DNA of 64,000 bases from JAAFHB01 sp037133495 (GTDB taxonomy: Bacteria; Bacteroidota; Bacteroidia; Bacteroidales; Prolixibacteraceae): the NCBI GenBank assembly GCA_037133495.1, contig JBAXOA010000010.1, positions 1 through 64,000 on the forward strand. Reading direction: 5' to 3'. The position numbers and the translations under genes are program-made. The notes under the pieces were generated by a model that was not told where the DNA came from, did no database searches, and was given only the letters and a program-made list of their open reading frames with translations. Of this stretch, positions 1 through 7,893 are shown piece after piece; within the stretch, counting starts at the first letter, position 1; every line of letters begins with the position of its first letter.

Positions 1-615
1 ATGAAAACGATAAAACGTCTTGGGATTGAGAAAAATACGATCATCATCCTGTCAAGCGATAATGGTCCGGTGGTTGATGACGGATATAAAGATCAGGCTG
101 TTGAACTTCTAGGCAATCACAAACCTTCAGGTGAATTCAGAGGTGGAAAATACAGCAGTTTCGAAGGTGGAACGAGAGTTCCGGGGATCGTCGTCTGGGA
201 GGGAACCGTTACTCCGGGCATATCAGACAAACTGGTCTGCCAGATTGATATGATGACCACTTTTGCCAGGTTGCTAAAAGTAAATCTGCCTCGTGGTGCA
301 GCACCCGACAGCGAGAATCATTTGAATACATGGCTGAATAAAGGCGGGAAAGGCCGGAAATTTCTGGTATTGCAGAATGTAAATAATAACCTTTCGATTG
401 AGGACGGAACATGGAAATACATTGCTCCGGGGAAGGGAGCTGCTTTAAATTCTCCGACCAATACTGAACTTGGGAACCTGAATCACGATCAATTGTACGA
501 CTTGTCATCAGATAGTGGAGAAAAAGTAAATATTGCTGACGAGAATCAGAAAATTGTGGTTAAACTCCGTAAAAGACTCGAAATGGAGCAGTCAAAGGGA
601 TTATTGAAACAATGA
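1..615 (+). CDS. Sulfatase, C-terminal part (5' end outside window)
   Basis: This is the C-terminal part of a type I (formylglycine-dependent) sulfatase, an enzyme that removes sulfate esters, usually from glycans and usually in the periplasm in this phylum. The visible part has SSDNGP (residues 18-23), where Asp and Asn are metal ligands in the family, and the block around K50 and FEGGTR, the usual sulfate-contact lysine/arginine region. The family is normally 450-550 residues, so the 204 residues here lack the N-terminal half with the C-x-P-S-R formylglycine site. The Met at position 1 is probably internal. The tail after residue 165 (LYDLSSDSGEKVNIADE) is the typical sulfatase C-terminal subdomain. 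Which sulfate ester it cuts cannot be told from this fragment. Confidence 0.85.
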   Translation: MKTIKRLGIEKNTIIILSSDNGPVVDDGYKDQAVELLGNHKPSGEFRGGKYSSFEGGTRVPGIVVWEGTVTPGISDKLVCQIDMMTTFARLLKVNLPRGAAPDSENHLNTWLNKGGKGRKFLVLQNVNNNLSIEDGTWKYIAPGKGAALNSPTNTELGNLNHDQLYDLSSDSGEKVNIADENQKIVVKLRKRLEMEQSKGLLKQ

Positions 616-697
616 CCATCTTTTATATTATCGTACCCTAATACTTTCTGTTTGAAGTCAGAGGAAAATTGATTACCTTTAGATTTAAATAGATAAC

Positions 698-2155
698 ATG
701 GCAAAAATAGTTGTTCTGGGCGCAGGTATCTCCGGGCACACTGCAGCCGCTTTTATCAGAAAAAAACTGGGACGGACGCATCAGGTTGTAGTTGTAAGTC
801 CAGGTGCTTTTTACCAATGGATTCCTTCCAATATTTGGGTTGGAGTTGGCAAGATGACTATCGACCAGGTACGGTTTAAACTTCAGCCTGTTTACGACCG
901 ATGGAAAATTGACTTTCGGCAAGCCAAGGCCACTGCAATTTTTCCGGAAGGCGATCAATCAACGGAACGGCCTTATATTTCAATCGAATACACAGGAGAA
1001 ATCCAGCGTGGTGAGACGGATAAAGTTGACTATGATTACCTCGTTAATGCAACAGGACCGAAACTTAATTTCGAAGCCACAGAAGGCCTTGGACCTGGCA
1101 GATTTACACATTCCGTTTGCTCATGCGATCATGCAGCAGCTACGTGGGAGGCCCTTCAGATTTGCATTAAGCGGATGGAAAAAGGAGAGAAGCTTCGTTT
1201 TTTAATTGGTACAGGTCATCCTGCCGCAACATGTCAGGGGGCTGCTTTCGAGTATGCACTCAATGTCGCATTTGAGATAAAATCGCGGGGATTACTTGAT
1301 ATGGCTGATATCACCTGGATATCAAATGAATATGAATTGGGTGATTTTGGAATGGGAGGCGCGTTTATTAAAAGAGGAGGTTACGTTACGCCTACAAAAG
1401 TTTTCAGTGAATCGATTTTTGCAGAATATGGCATTCGGTGGATCAAACGTGCCGGAGTGACAAAGATTGACGAGGGAGTAGCCCATTACGAGACTCTTGA
1501 TGGACAATTGCATACTCATTTATTCGACTTTGCGATGCTCATTCCTGCCTTCGCCGGAGTCGGACTTAAGGCATTCGATAAAACCGGTGAGGATATCGCT
1601 GCAAAGCTTTTCGCGCCAAGCGGATTTATGAAAGTAGATGCCGATTACTCGGTGAAAGCTTTTGAGGACTGGTCTGTTGACGATTGGCCTTCTGTTTACC
1701 AGAGCCCTGCCTACGTAAATATATTTGCAACCGGAATTGCTTTTGCACCACCTCATCAGATTTCGAAACCGATGAAAAGCCCTAATGGAACATTGATTAC
1801 ACCTGCTCCTCCACGCACAGGAATGCCGTCGGGCGTGATTGGAAAAGTTGTAGCATTGAATATCGTTGAACAGATTCGTACCGGCCGCACTGATTTTAAA
1901 CACAAAGCTTCAATGGGCCGGATGGGTGCTGCATGTGTCGTTTCGGCAGGATTTAGCATGTTTAAAGGAAATGCTGCAACGATGACGGTTTTTCCAATTG
2001 TTCCCGACTGGCAGAAATTTCCAGAATGGGGCCGTGATCTCAACTATACCATTGGCGAAGCCGGACTTGCCGGTCATTGGATCAAACTTTTTCTTCATTA
2101 TATGTTTATTCATAAGGCGAAAGGATATCCATTCTGGTGGCTGATACCTGAATAA
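698..2155 (+). CDS. Sulfide:quinone oxidoreductase-like FAD protein
   Basis: This looks like a flavoprotein of the sulfide:quinone oxidoreductase group, which oxidises sulfide to polysulfide/sulfur and passes electrons to quinone at the inner membrane. It opens with a Rossmann FAD motif (VVLGAGISG, residues 5-13). Cysteines are at C141 and C143 (SVCSCDH), C179 (PAATCQGAAFE) and C413 (GAACVVSAG). C179 lies in the context where SQR enzymes keep a redox cysteine, but the usual third cysteine block is not obvious. The C-terminus (GHWIKLFLHYMFIHKAKG) is amphipathic and could be a membrane anchor. At 485 residues it is longer than type I SQR (about 430). A 52-codon ORF follows 32 bp downstream. A related FAD oxidoreductase acting on another substrate is possible. 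Confidence 0.75.
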   Translation: MAKIVVLGAGISGHTAAAFIRKKLGRTHQVVVVSPGAFYQWIPSNIWVGVGKMTIDQVRFKLQPVYDRWKIDFRQAKATAIFPEGDQSTERPYISIEYTGEIQRGETDKVDYDYLVNATGPKLNFEATEGLGPGRFTHSVCSCDHAAATWEALQICIKRMEKGEKLRFLIGTGHPAATCQGAAFEYALNVAFEIKSRGLLDMADITWISNEYELGDFGMGGAFIKRGGYVTPTKVFSESIFAEYGIRWIKRAGVTKIDEGVAHYETLDGQLHTHLFDFAMLIPAFAGVGLKAFDKTGEDIAAKLFAPSGFMKVDADYSVKAFEDWSVDDWPSVYQSPAYVNIFATGIAFAPPHQISKPMKSPNGTLITPAPPRTGMPSGVIGKVVALNIVEQIRTGRTDFKHKASMGRMGAACVVSAGFSMFKGNAATMTVFPIVPDWQKFPEWGRDLNYTIGEAGLAGHWIKLFLHYMFIHKAKGYPFWWLIPE

Positions 2156-2187
2156 ATATCTGACATTCACTAATTAATTATAAAGCG

Positions 2188-2346
2188 ATGGGAAAAAATA
2201 TAGTTCGCGGATATTATGATGAGTCATATCCCCCAATTCCAACCCGGATAACCAATTTCTGGCGCCGCAATCTGCTTTGGCAGGCATGGCGCTTTATTGT
2301 TCTCAACCTCAGGATTATGCGGATTATCGTGGGAGGACATTCCTGA
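2188..2346 (+). CDS. Small basic aromatic protein (52 aa) downstream of the SQR-like gene
   Basis: An ATG-initiated frame of 52 codons ends in TGA at 2344-2346. The protein starts MGKNIVRGYYDESYPPIP and continues with a Trp/Arg-rich stretch (FWRRNLLWQAWRFIVLNLR) and a hydrophobic end. The composition (4 Trp, 9 Arg, many Ile/Leu) looks like an amphipathic membrane-surface peptide rather than random sequence. It lies 32 bp behind the flavoprotein on the same strand, so cotranscription is likely. I do not recognise a family. A small accessory or anchoring subunit is an inference from position and composition only. Confidence 0.5.
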   Translation: MGKNIVRGYYDESYPPIPTRITNFWRRNLLWQAWRFIVLNLRIMRIIVGGHS

Positions 2347-2359
2347 TAAATATGTCCGC

Positions 2360-2372
2360 CACTTAATAAGTG
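2360..2372. repeat. 13-bp palindrome between convergent genes
   Basis: CACTTA-a-TAAGTG lies in the 28-bp gap between the small ORF (plus) and the GntP permease (minus). It is short and has no flanking T-run, so it is at best a weak bidirectional terminator. Confidence 0.3.
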
Positions 2373-2374
2373 TG

Positions 2375-3700
2375 CTATTTCAGAAACAACGAAAATAGCC
2401 AAATGGCACCAAAGGCAGCAATTCCCATTACTGCTGTTGTGGTTGTCCAAACCCGGAATGTCGATTTTATCTCCAGATCCGAAAACTTGGTGACAACCCA
2501 GAAGTAAGCATCATTTGAATGTGAGATAAACATCGATCCGGCACCCATGGCCAAAGTGGCCAGAATAATTCCATTATCGTTATTCAGTTTTAGTGAGGCC
2601 AGCATGGGAGAAATGATAGATGCGGTAGTCATAATGGCTACTGTTGATGAGCCTTGAGCTGTTTTAAGAAAAGCCGCGATCAGAAACGGGACCAACAATC
2701 CGAGCCCGGTGGAAGCCAAATAAATACCAGCTACTTCACCGATGCCGGTCGCCTTAATCACCGTTCCGAAAATACCGCCAGCCGCAATTATGGCAAGGAT
2801 TGCACCGGCTTTTTCTATCGAGAGATCAAATAATTCGTTTAATTCTTTCGGTTTTATCTTTTTATATAAAGAAATTGCAAGCGCTATCCCAATGATCAAA
2901 GCGATAATAGGTTCCCCTAAAAAAGAAACGATCTTTAATAAAATGCTTTGATCGCTTGGAACAAGAAGCTGAAGAACTGATTTGCCCGATAATAAAAGGA
3001 CCGGCACGACAATAGGTAAAAATGAACGAAATGCAGAAGGCAAATCAACTGTCTCAGCAGAAATTTTCAGATCGGAATTATTAATGGCAGCTTTCTGATA
3101 CTCTTTTCTGGTAATAAAGCGAACCCATAGAAATCCCGCCAAGGCAGAAACTGCAGCAACTGGAATTCCAACCACAATAAGCTGACCAATATTAGCAGAC
3201 ATGATACTCGCGGCAGCTGTTGCTCCCGGATGCGGAGGAATCAGACAATGAACTGAATACAAACCGGCTGCAAGAACAGAAGCCATAAAAACCATTGGTT
3301 TTCCGGTACTTTCTATCAACGATTTGTTAATTCCCTGAAGCACAATAAACCCGGAATCACAGAAAATGGGTATTCCAGTAATAAATCCTGTTGAATGAAT
3401 TGCCATTCCTGCATTTCTCTTTCCTGTCAGTCTTAATATCGTATGGGCTATACTTTTGGTCGCATTCGTTTTATCGAGAATTAGTCCGAGTATGATCCCG
3501 AAAATAATGATTAAACCTATTGATTTCATGGTGTTGCCAAATCCCATCAGTATAGTGGGAACAACATCCGCGAGTGGCAAGGTTACCAATGCCATTAATA
3601 ATGATACGATAAAGATCGAAAGAAAAGTGTTGTATTTTAATATTGAGGTGCTTACGACGATTAGTAGAAGACCTGTCAGGATAACGAAGATAATCATCAT
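2375..3700 (-). CDS. GntP-family gluconate:H+ symporter
   Basis: An inner-membrane permease of the GntP family (gluconate and related sugar acids; some members carry lactate, citrate or D-serine). The 441 residues match the family length and are almost entirely hydrophobic, with about 12 or more predicted membrane spans, including the first (residues 2-20) and the last (WTTTTAVMGIAAFGAIWLFS). Family blocks visible are PHPGATAAAS in the first half and GSSTVAIMTTASIISPML and SHSNDAYFWVVTKFSD in the second. The start codon overlaps the stop of the upstream broken Gfo/Idh/MocA gene (ATGA), so translation may be coupled to the remnant. Substrate is not determinable; a hexonate is most likely given the family. 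Confidence 0.9.
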   Translation of the reverse strand: MMIIFVILTGLLLIVVSTSILKYNTFLSIFIVSLLMALVTLPLADVVPTILMGFGNTMKSIGLIIIFGIILGLILDKTNATKSIAHTILRLTGKRNAGMAIHSTGFITGIPIFCDSGFIVLQGINKSLIESTGKPMVFMASVLAAGLYSVHCLIPPHPGATAAASIMSANIGQLIVVGIPVAAVSALAGFLWVRFITRKEYQKAAINNSDLKISAETVDLPSAFRSFLPIVVPVLLLSGKSVLQLLVPSDQSILLKIVSFLGEPIIALIIGIALAISLYKKIKPKELNELFDLSIEKAGAILAIIAAGGIFGTVIKATGIGEVAGIYLASTGLGLLVPFLIAAFLKTAQGSSTVAIMTTASIISPMLASLKLNNDNGIILATLAMGAGSMFISHSNDAYFWVVTKFSDLEIKSTFRVWTTTTAVMGIAAFGAIWLFSLFLK

Positions 3701-3984
3701 AAACTATGAATTACAATTTCATTTTCCAACCTTTTTCGGGGTGCATCTTTTAGTGCGTTCAAACCATTTTTTAAAGCTCCGGCTTCGTCATCATAAATGT
3801 AAGCAACCTCCACTCCTGGGATCTGAGAAAACTTTCCTGTACGATATGATCCTCGCCTGTTTACACCCATAATGGCAACAACTTTGTTGCTAGCAACATT
3901 TTTACCCAATAGGGGTAAATTCAAAATTGTCAGGCCACCGGCTGCTGACAGGGAGGAACTTTTTAAAAATGTTCTGCGCTCCAT
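3697..3984 (-). pseudogene. Truncated Gfo/Idh/MocA oxidoreductase (N-terminal remnant)
   Basis: A 95-codon frame from ATG at 3984 reads as the start of a Tat-exported Gfo/Idh/MocA dehydrogenase. It has a twin-arginine-type signal (MERRTFLKSSS), a hydrophobic h-region, and then the first beta-strand of a Rossmann fold (VVAIMGVNRRGSY) and VAYIYDDEAG. Family members are typically 400-460 residues; here the frame stops right after the first third of the NAD domain, fused to a short unrelated tail (EIVIHSL). The stop TGA overlaps the ATG of the GntP gene, so the remainder seems to have been deleted. The longer frame to 4065 would use an upstream start lacking the signal; I prefer 3984 because the Tat motif directly follows it. 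Confidence 0.7.
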
Positions 3985-4081
3985 AATTATTTGAATTTGA
4001 ATAATATTGATTATCTGCAAATACGAATCGTCGGATAATGCGATAAATGTAGTTATTCCAAGCAATAAAGCGGCGAAGAAA

Positions 4082-4089
4082 CAAAAATA
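4082..4089 (-). promoter_or_regulatory. Bacteroidota -7 promoter element
   Basis: TATTTTTG on the minus strand matches TAnnTTTG exactly, about 100 bp upstream of the ATG of the Gfo/Idh remnant. It would drive the remnant and the GntP gene. No -33 TTTG is seen at the expected spacing. Confidence 0.45.
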
Positions 4090-4171
4090 GCTGGGTGAAG
4101 TGTAATTACTATTTAGTATGACCTTTTAAAGACAATTTTTATACCTGAGGCATTCTTTAACAGAGAGATAT

Positions 4172-4606
4172 TTATTCTTCTTTTGTATTCACCATCCAGA
4201 AGGAAAATGCGTTCAGATAGTTCCAGAATGAAGCAATTATTTCATCAGGCAACTCAAGTTTTGAAAGTACCTCAATATAACATTCCAGCCAAATGACCCG
4301 GGCGGCCTGATTAATCGCAAACGGAGCATGTCTTGAGGCAAGCATTGGTTTGCCCCGGCTCTTGTTATAGTAAGCGTGCCCCCCGCAAATCTGAATAAAA
4401 AAATCAGAAGATCGTTGTTTTGCCTTTTCAAGCGCTTCATCAATTCTTGGAAAAAGATGTTTGACTTCACTTTTGCTTAGCAAATCATAATGATCGCTTA
4501 CCAATTTTCGCATTCCTTCCTCGGTAAGTAATTGCAGAAATTCCGGTGAAGGTAAAGTAACCGGAGGTCTGTATCCAAATTCAAACTGATTGATTGTGAA
4601 ATCCAT
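4172..4606 (-). CDS. Truncated-hemoglobin-like globin
   Basis: A 144-residue globin of the 2/2 (truncated) type, a soluble heme protein that binds O2, NO or related ligands. The block GGHAYYNKSRGKPMLASRH (residues 75-93) followed by APFAIN and the Trp of RVIWLECY is the group II-like signature, with H93 as the likely proximal heme ligand. The N-terminal 45 residues (including YRPPVTLPSPEF) are an extension beyond the roughly 120-residue core. The gene starts 3 bp after the stop of an upstream Tat-signal protein, so the two form an operon. NO detoxification or oxygen handling are the usual roles; the sequence does not separate them. Confidence 0.75.
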   Translation of the reverse strand: MDFTINQFEFGYRPPVTLPSPEFLQLLTEEGMRKLVSDHYDLLSKSEVKHLFPRIDEALEKAKQRSSDFFIQICGGHAYYNKSRGKPMLASRHAPFAINQAARVIWLECYIEVLSKLELPDEIIASFWNYLNAFSFWMVNTKEE

Positions 4607-4609
4607 TGT

Positions 4610-4966
4610 TCAAATTTCCATCGTCATGCGTTCGGTTGCGATCATATAATACCTTGCAAAATTATCATCCGTCATATAATCATGCAATCGGGTTTGCCAT
4701 TTTTTCGTCCGTTCCGATAACAAGACGATATTTTTATTGTTTTCGGCATTTTCAGGGTCAGCTTTTTGGATCTTTATAACTGCGATAAATTCATCCATCC
4801 ATTTTTCATAACTAATCATAAATTCTTTTTGATCGGGGGTGATCGTTATAATCTGTGCTGATTCTACAATATTGGCTGAAATATGCGATGATGCAGTTAA
4901 AGTTGCACCAAGTGTAAACCCCAATTTGCGTAAAAATCCTCTTCTTTTATCTTCGTATCCGTCCAT
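4610..4966 (-). CDS. Small Tat-exported protein of unknown function
   Basis: An 118-residue protein starting MDGYEDKRRGFLRKLG. KRRGFLRK is a good twin-arginine export motif, followed by a hydrophobic stretch (FTLGATLTASSHISA). The mature part is helical and charged (residues 45-118), with WMDEFIAVIKIQ and WQTRLHDYMTD. It has no cysteine and no recognised cofactor motif. The frame extends upstream to a TTG at 4993, but ATG at 4966 puts the Tat motif at the very N-terminus and is preferred. The globin gene follows after 3 bp, so the two are cotranscribed. A role next to the globin is likely but cannot be named. Confidence 0.6.
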   Translation of the reverse strand: MDGYEDKRRGFLRKLGFTLGATLTASSHISANIVESAQIITITPDQKEFMISYEKWMDEFIAVIKIQKADPENAENNKNIVLLSERTKKWQTRLHDYMTDDNFARYYMIATERMTMEI

Positions 4967-5029
4967 TTTTTCAATGTTTTTTATTGATAACAAAAGATAC
5001 CTTGTTTTAGTTTAATAATTGAAAATTGT

Positions 5030-7507
5030 TTAATACCGGTACGGTAACGTATTTTCATGTGCCGGGACATCATGAATTCGCATCAGCCAGACTTCTGCAA
5101 CCTGGACGCATCGCCCGCTTCCTCCTAATCCCTTTGGACGTGTCCAGCTGAGTTTTAATTCCCCTGTTTTTGTAGCTTCTGCAGGAATATCAAATTCAAC
5201 CGGCTGATAATTCATCTCTTTGGGGCGCATTGGGTGTATCTCAAATTTGTCATTCGCCACTAGTCTGATATCACCTTTCCCCTCCGGACCATATACAATT
5301 CTGAGACGATAACGGGTGGTTTTATCAAGGTCCGGATAGAACATTTCCAAAGGATAATCATGTAATGTTTCAGCATACGTGCATGATGACACGCGGGATT
5401 CATGATTTCGAGATCGGACAACCATGCCCGAAGCCGGAGCGCGTTGAAAGGCAGGATCTTCAGTGTAAACAGAACCTTTTACAAGATGAGGCTGCGCTCC
5501 GGGATTTCCCAGATCATCGTAAAATCCTCCGGCGCCGGGATTGCTCCAGTTTAATATTTCATCAATTTTAAGTAAACGTTCAGTCTCCCCGGGGATTGCT
5601 CCAATCTCCGAAAAACACTTACGAAGCCAGGGTGCATTATTTAGCGGAAAGTCGATCAGATCAAGGTTTGCTCCCCTGCGGACGGCAATTGCCTGGTATC
5701 GGGATACGCTCAACTGCATGTGAATACTTTGGAAAAGAGCTTCAGCAAGTTCAAAAACACGCGCACGGGTATCGGTTGCCGGCAGCAGGTCAGGTTTTGC
5801 AAGTGCGTTCTCGGCATTCGCCAGCGCAGCTGAACTTCCGGTTAAACGTGCACGCCGGAGAAATTCCAAAGCTTTTTCTTCCTGTGCCGTTTCTTGTAAA
5901 AGTCTGCTGCGGTTTGTAGCATCGTAATAGGCACGGTATAGAGCTTGCTGGAAACGCCAGTTTTGCAGCATTGATGGCGTGGCGGATCGCTCAAGTTCCT
6001 GGAATTGGGCAAGAGTGGTTTGCACGCTCAGGTTGCTGGTGAGAGGTCCCCTCCAATTCTGTTCCAAACTGATAATTCCCTGAGCAAAAGACGTCCTTAC
6101 TGCAGATCCGATAAAATAACCACTGTAATCACGTAAAATATTGGTGATATTTGCTTCTGGATCCCAACCCAGGCTGCTCCATATTATTTTATTCACATCG
6201 TCATTACACCCCTCAGAATAGGTTAGAAAGCCATACTCAGCAACAGGTTGGAGTCGTTTGAAGATTATGCTCTGATCGACAGGCCGTGGATTAATTGGTT
6301 CACGATTAAGGGTGGCCATAAACACAAAATCCCAATCCGGAACGGGATATTGTGCCCATGCTGAATGGGTTATGTCTGGATAAAAACGCATCTTGAAATG
6401 TTTCGGTATTTTTGCACGTAAATTCTCGATGCTTTCAAATTGTTGAGGGCCAAATACAACCCCTTCCAGCCAGGAGGGTTCTGCTTTCATAATGGCATAA
6501 AAATCATCCATCCATCCGGCATTAAAACCTTGGGGCGACATCCACATTTTTGCTCCCGGATGCAACTTTTGCAACTGTTCGGTTTGCTTCTCCAGCATTG
6601 GAAAAAAATTCTTTGGTGAAGTATGTCCCGGATCGCCCCCCGGAACAAATACCGCATCAACACGTGGTAACTGACGCAACACATCACCCCACTCTTTGAG
6701 CGCCTTATTTACTGTAACCTTATCTCCGTAATCTTTTTCCATTGCCGGATACCATATCCAACATTCAATTCCATAGGCTTTTGCCAATTCGGACATCTTG
6801 ATCATCATTTTCATTGGATCAATAGGGAAATGCGGACTGTCAGCATCGTCATCCGAAACAGGAGGAATGAGTTCAATGGCGTTGGTGCCATAAATTACCA
6901 GATCACGAATGTATTGTTCCCACATTGCTACGGACCATCCATCGTAAGAATTTGTTTTTGGCCGGTAACCTAACTGATGGCCTCTTAAAGGATACCTGGG
7001 GGAAGTTGAAAGGTTAACAGCATTCGGCAGGGAGACCATATCTCTTGCATAATCCATCATTCGCAGCAGGCGTCCGGCTCCGAAAAGGACGCCCCGTGAA
7101 TCATTCCCTGCCACAACGACCAGTCCCGATTCGAGGGTTAAAATTTGATATCCTTCGGGTTTGTTATTTTGTGAATCTTTTAGTTCTTCTGCCAGAAGCG
7201 GAAAAGAGTGCATAAGATCCTTCCGCTGACCCAAAACGACTCCCATATGACCGCTTTCAGGCAGTTTATTTATGGTATTCCAACGAACCCTGCTTCGTTT
7301 TTCAACTTCATCCAGCAACATTTCAGAGGCTTTTAGTTCGGAGCCGCTAATCCCCTGAACCACCACGAGAAAAGCAGAGGAGAGGTTAACTGTACCATCT
7401 TGTACATTGGTTTTCTTTGCTTCCTGCATTTTTTCCTGAGCCAAAACAGGCCATATACTCAGGCAGAAATATGCCAAAACACAAAAGGAAAATCTCTTTT
7501 TTAACAT
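5030..7507 (-). CDS. Secreted glycoside-hydrolase-like protein (825 aa)
   Basis: A large exported protein with a cleavable signal peptide (residues 1-23, ending WPVLAQ). Residues about 45-170 look like the small alpha/beta domain found in front of GH20/GH67/GH84 catalytic barrels (VVVAGNDSRGVLFGAGRLLRM). Residues about 175-480 resemble a TIM barrel (YPLRGHQLGYRP, AIELIPPVSDDDADSPHFP, GIECWIWYPAMEKDYGD, AVFVPGGDPGHTSPKNF, MWMSPQGFNAGW, MRFYPDITHSAW). A helical region and a C-terminal beta-rich domain with WTRPKGLGGSGR follow. I cannot assign a CAZy family, and candidate acids such as D219 and D220 are guesses. It sits downstream of an AraC regulator and the SusC/SusD pair, so it probably acts on an imported or surface glycan. 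Confidence 0.6.
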   Translation of the reverse strand: MLKKRFSFCVLAYFCLSIWPVLAQEKMQEAKKTNVQDGTVNLSSAFLVVVQGISGSELKASEMLLDEVEKRSRVRWNTINKLPESGHMGVVLGQRKDLMHSFPLLAEELKDSQNNKPEGYQILTLESGLVVVAGNDSRGVLFGAGRLLRMMDYARDMVSLPNAVNLSTSPRYPLRGHQLGYRPKTNSYDGWSVAMWEQYIRDLVIYGTNAIELIPPVSDDDADSPHFPIDPMKMMIKMSELAKAYGIECWIWYPAMEKDYGDKVTVNKALKEWGDVLRQLPRVDAVFVPGGDPGHTSPKNFFPMLEKQTEQLQKLHPGAKMWMSPQGFNAGWMDDFYAIMKAEPSWLEGVVFGPQQFESIENLRAKIPKHFKMRFYPDITHSAWAQYPVPDWDFVFMATLNREPINPRPVDQSIIFKRLQPVAEYGFLTYSEGCNDDVNKIIWSSLGWDPEANITNILRDYSGYFIGSAVRTSFAQGIISLEQNWRGPLTSNLSVQTTLAQFQELERSATPSMLQNWRFQQALYRAYYDATNRSRLLQETAQEEKALEFLRRARLTGSSAALANAENALAKPDLLPATDTRARVFELAEALFQSIHMQLSVSRYQAIAVRRGANLDLIDFPLNNAPWLRKCFSEIGAIPGETERLLKIDEILNWSNPGAGGFYDDLGNPGAQPHLVKGSVYTEDPAFQRAPASGMVVRSRNHESRVSSCTYAETLHDYPLEMFYPDLDKTTRYRLRIVYGPEGKGDIRLVANDKFEIHPMRPKEMNYQPVEFDIPAEATKTGELKLSWTRPKGLGGSGRCVQVAEVWLMRIHDVPAHENTLPYRY

Positions 7508-7893
7508 GATTTTAACAGATTTAAATTACAGAAATTCGCGGAAAAGATTTTAAATATACAAATTTTCCCTATTATTCCGTCTCATTGCCCTTTGGATCAT
7601 TGTTTTGCAAATCCGGTCAGATGAAGGGGAATAGGGGTTCTTACCAGTAGACTGTTTCCGATTTTATTTTCATGAAGTTAACTTTCACAGGTCAGGAAAT
7701 ATGAAAAATTAAGTGTTAAAAAACCTGATGAAACACCCATGATTCTACGTATCGCAAACACGAACGAAGATAAAACGGGTGTTCTCCCGATAAACCGGGA
7801 CAGGCTATCAGGTAATAAAAAAACAAATTATCTGTTGATGAAATTACCCGGTGGCTAACCAAAAGTAATTAAATTTCTGGTATTTATGTTAAG
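7508..7893. other. 386-bp intergenic gap between the glycosidase-like gene and araC-type gene
   Basis: This stretch holds the 5' leader and presumably the promoter of the 825-residue protein on the minus strand, but no exact TAnnTTTG is found. A 39-codon plus-strand frame (7739-7858, starting MILRIANTNEDK) is present but has no other support. No RNA gene, hairpin or repeat was recognised. Confidence 0.4.

Noticed and set aside
698..2155. Long minus-strand ORFs over the SQR-like gene (for example 1520-1903)
   Set aside because: Shadows of the coding frame; no start signals or family features.
7739..7858. 39-codon plus-strand frame MILRIANTNEDK
   Set aside because: It has no flanking promoter, no family resemblance and lies in an otherwise featureless gap; kept only as a remark in the gap entry.
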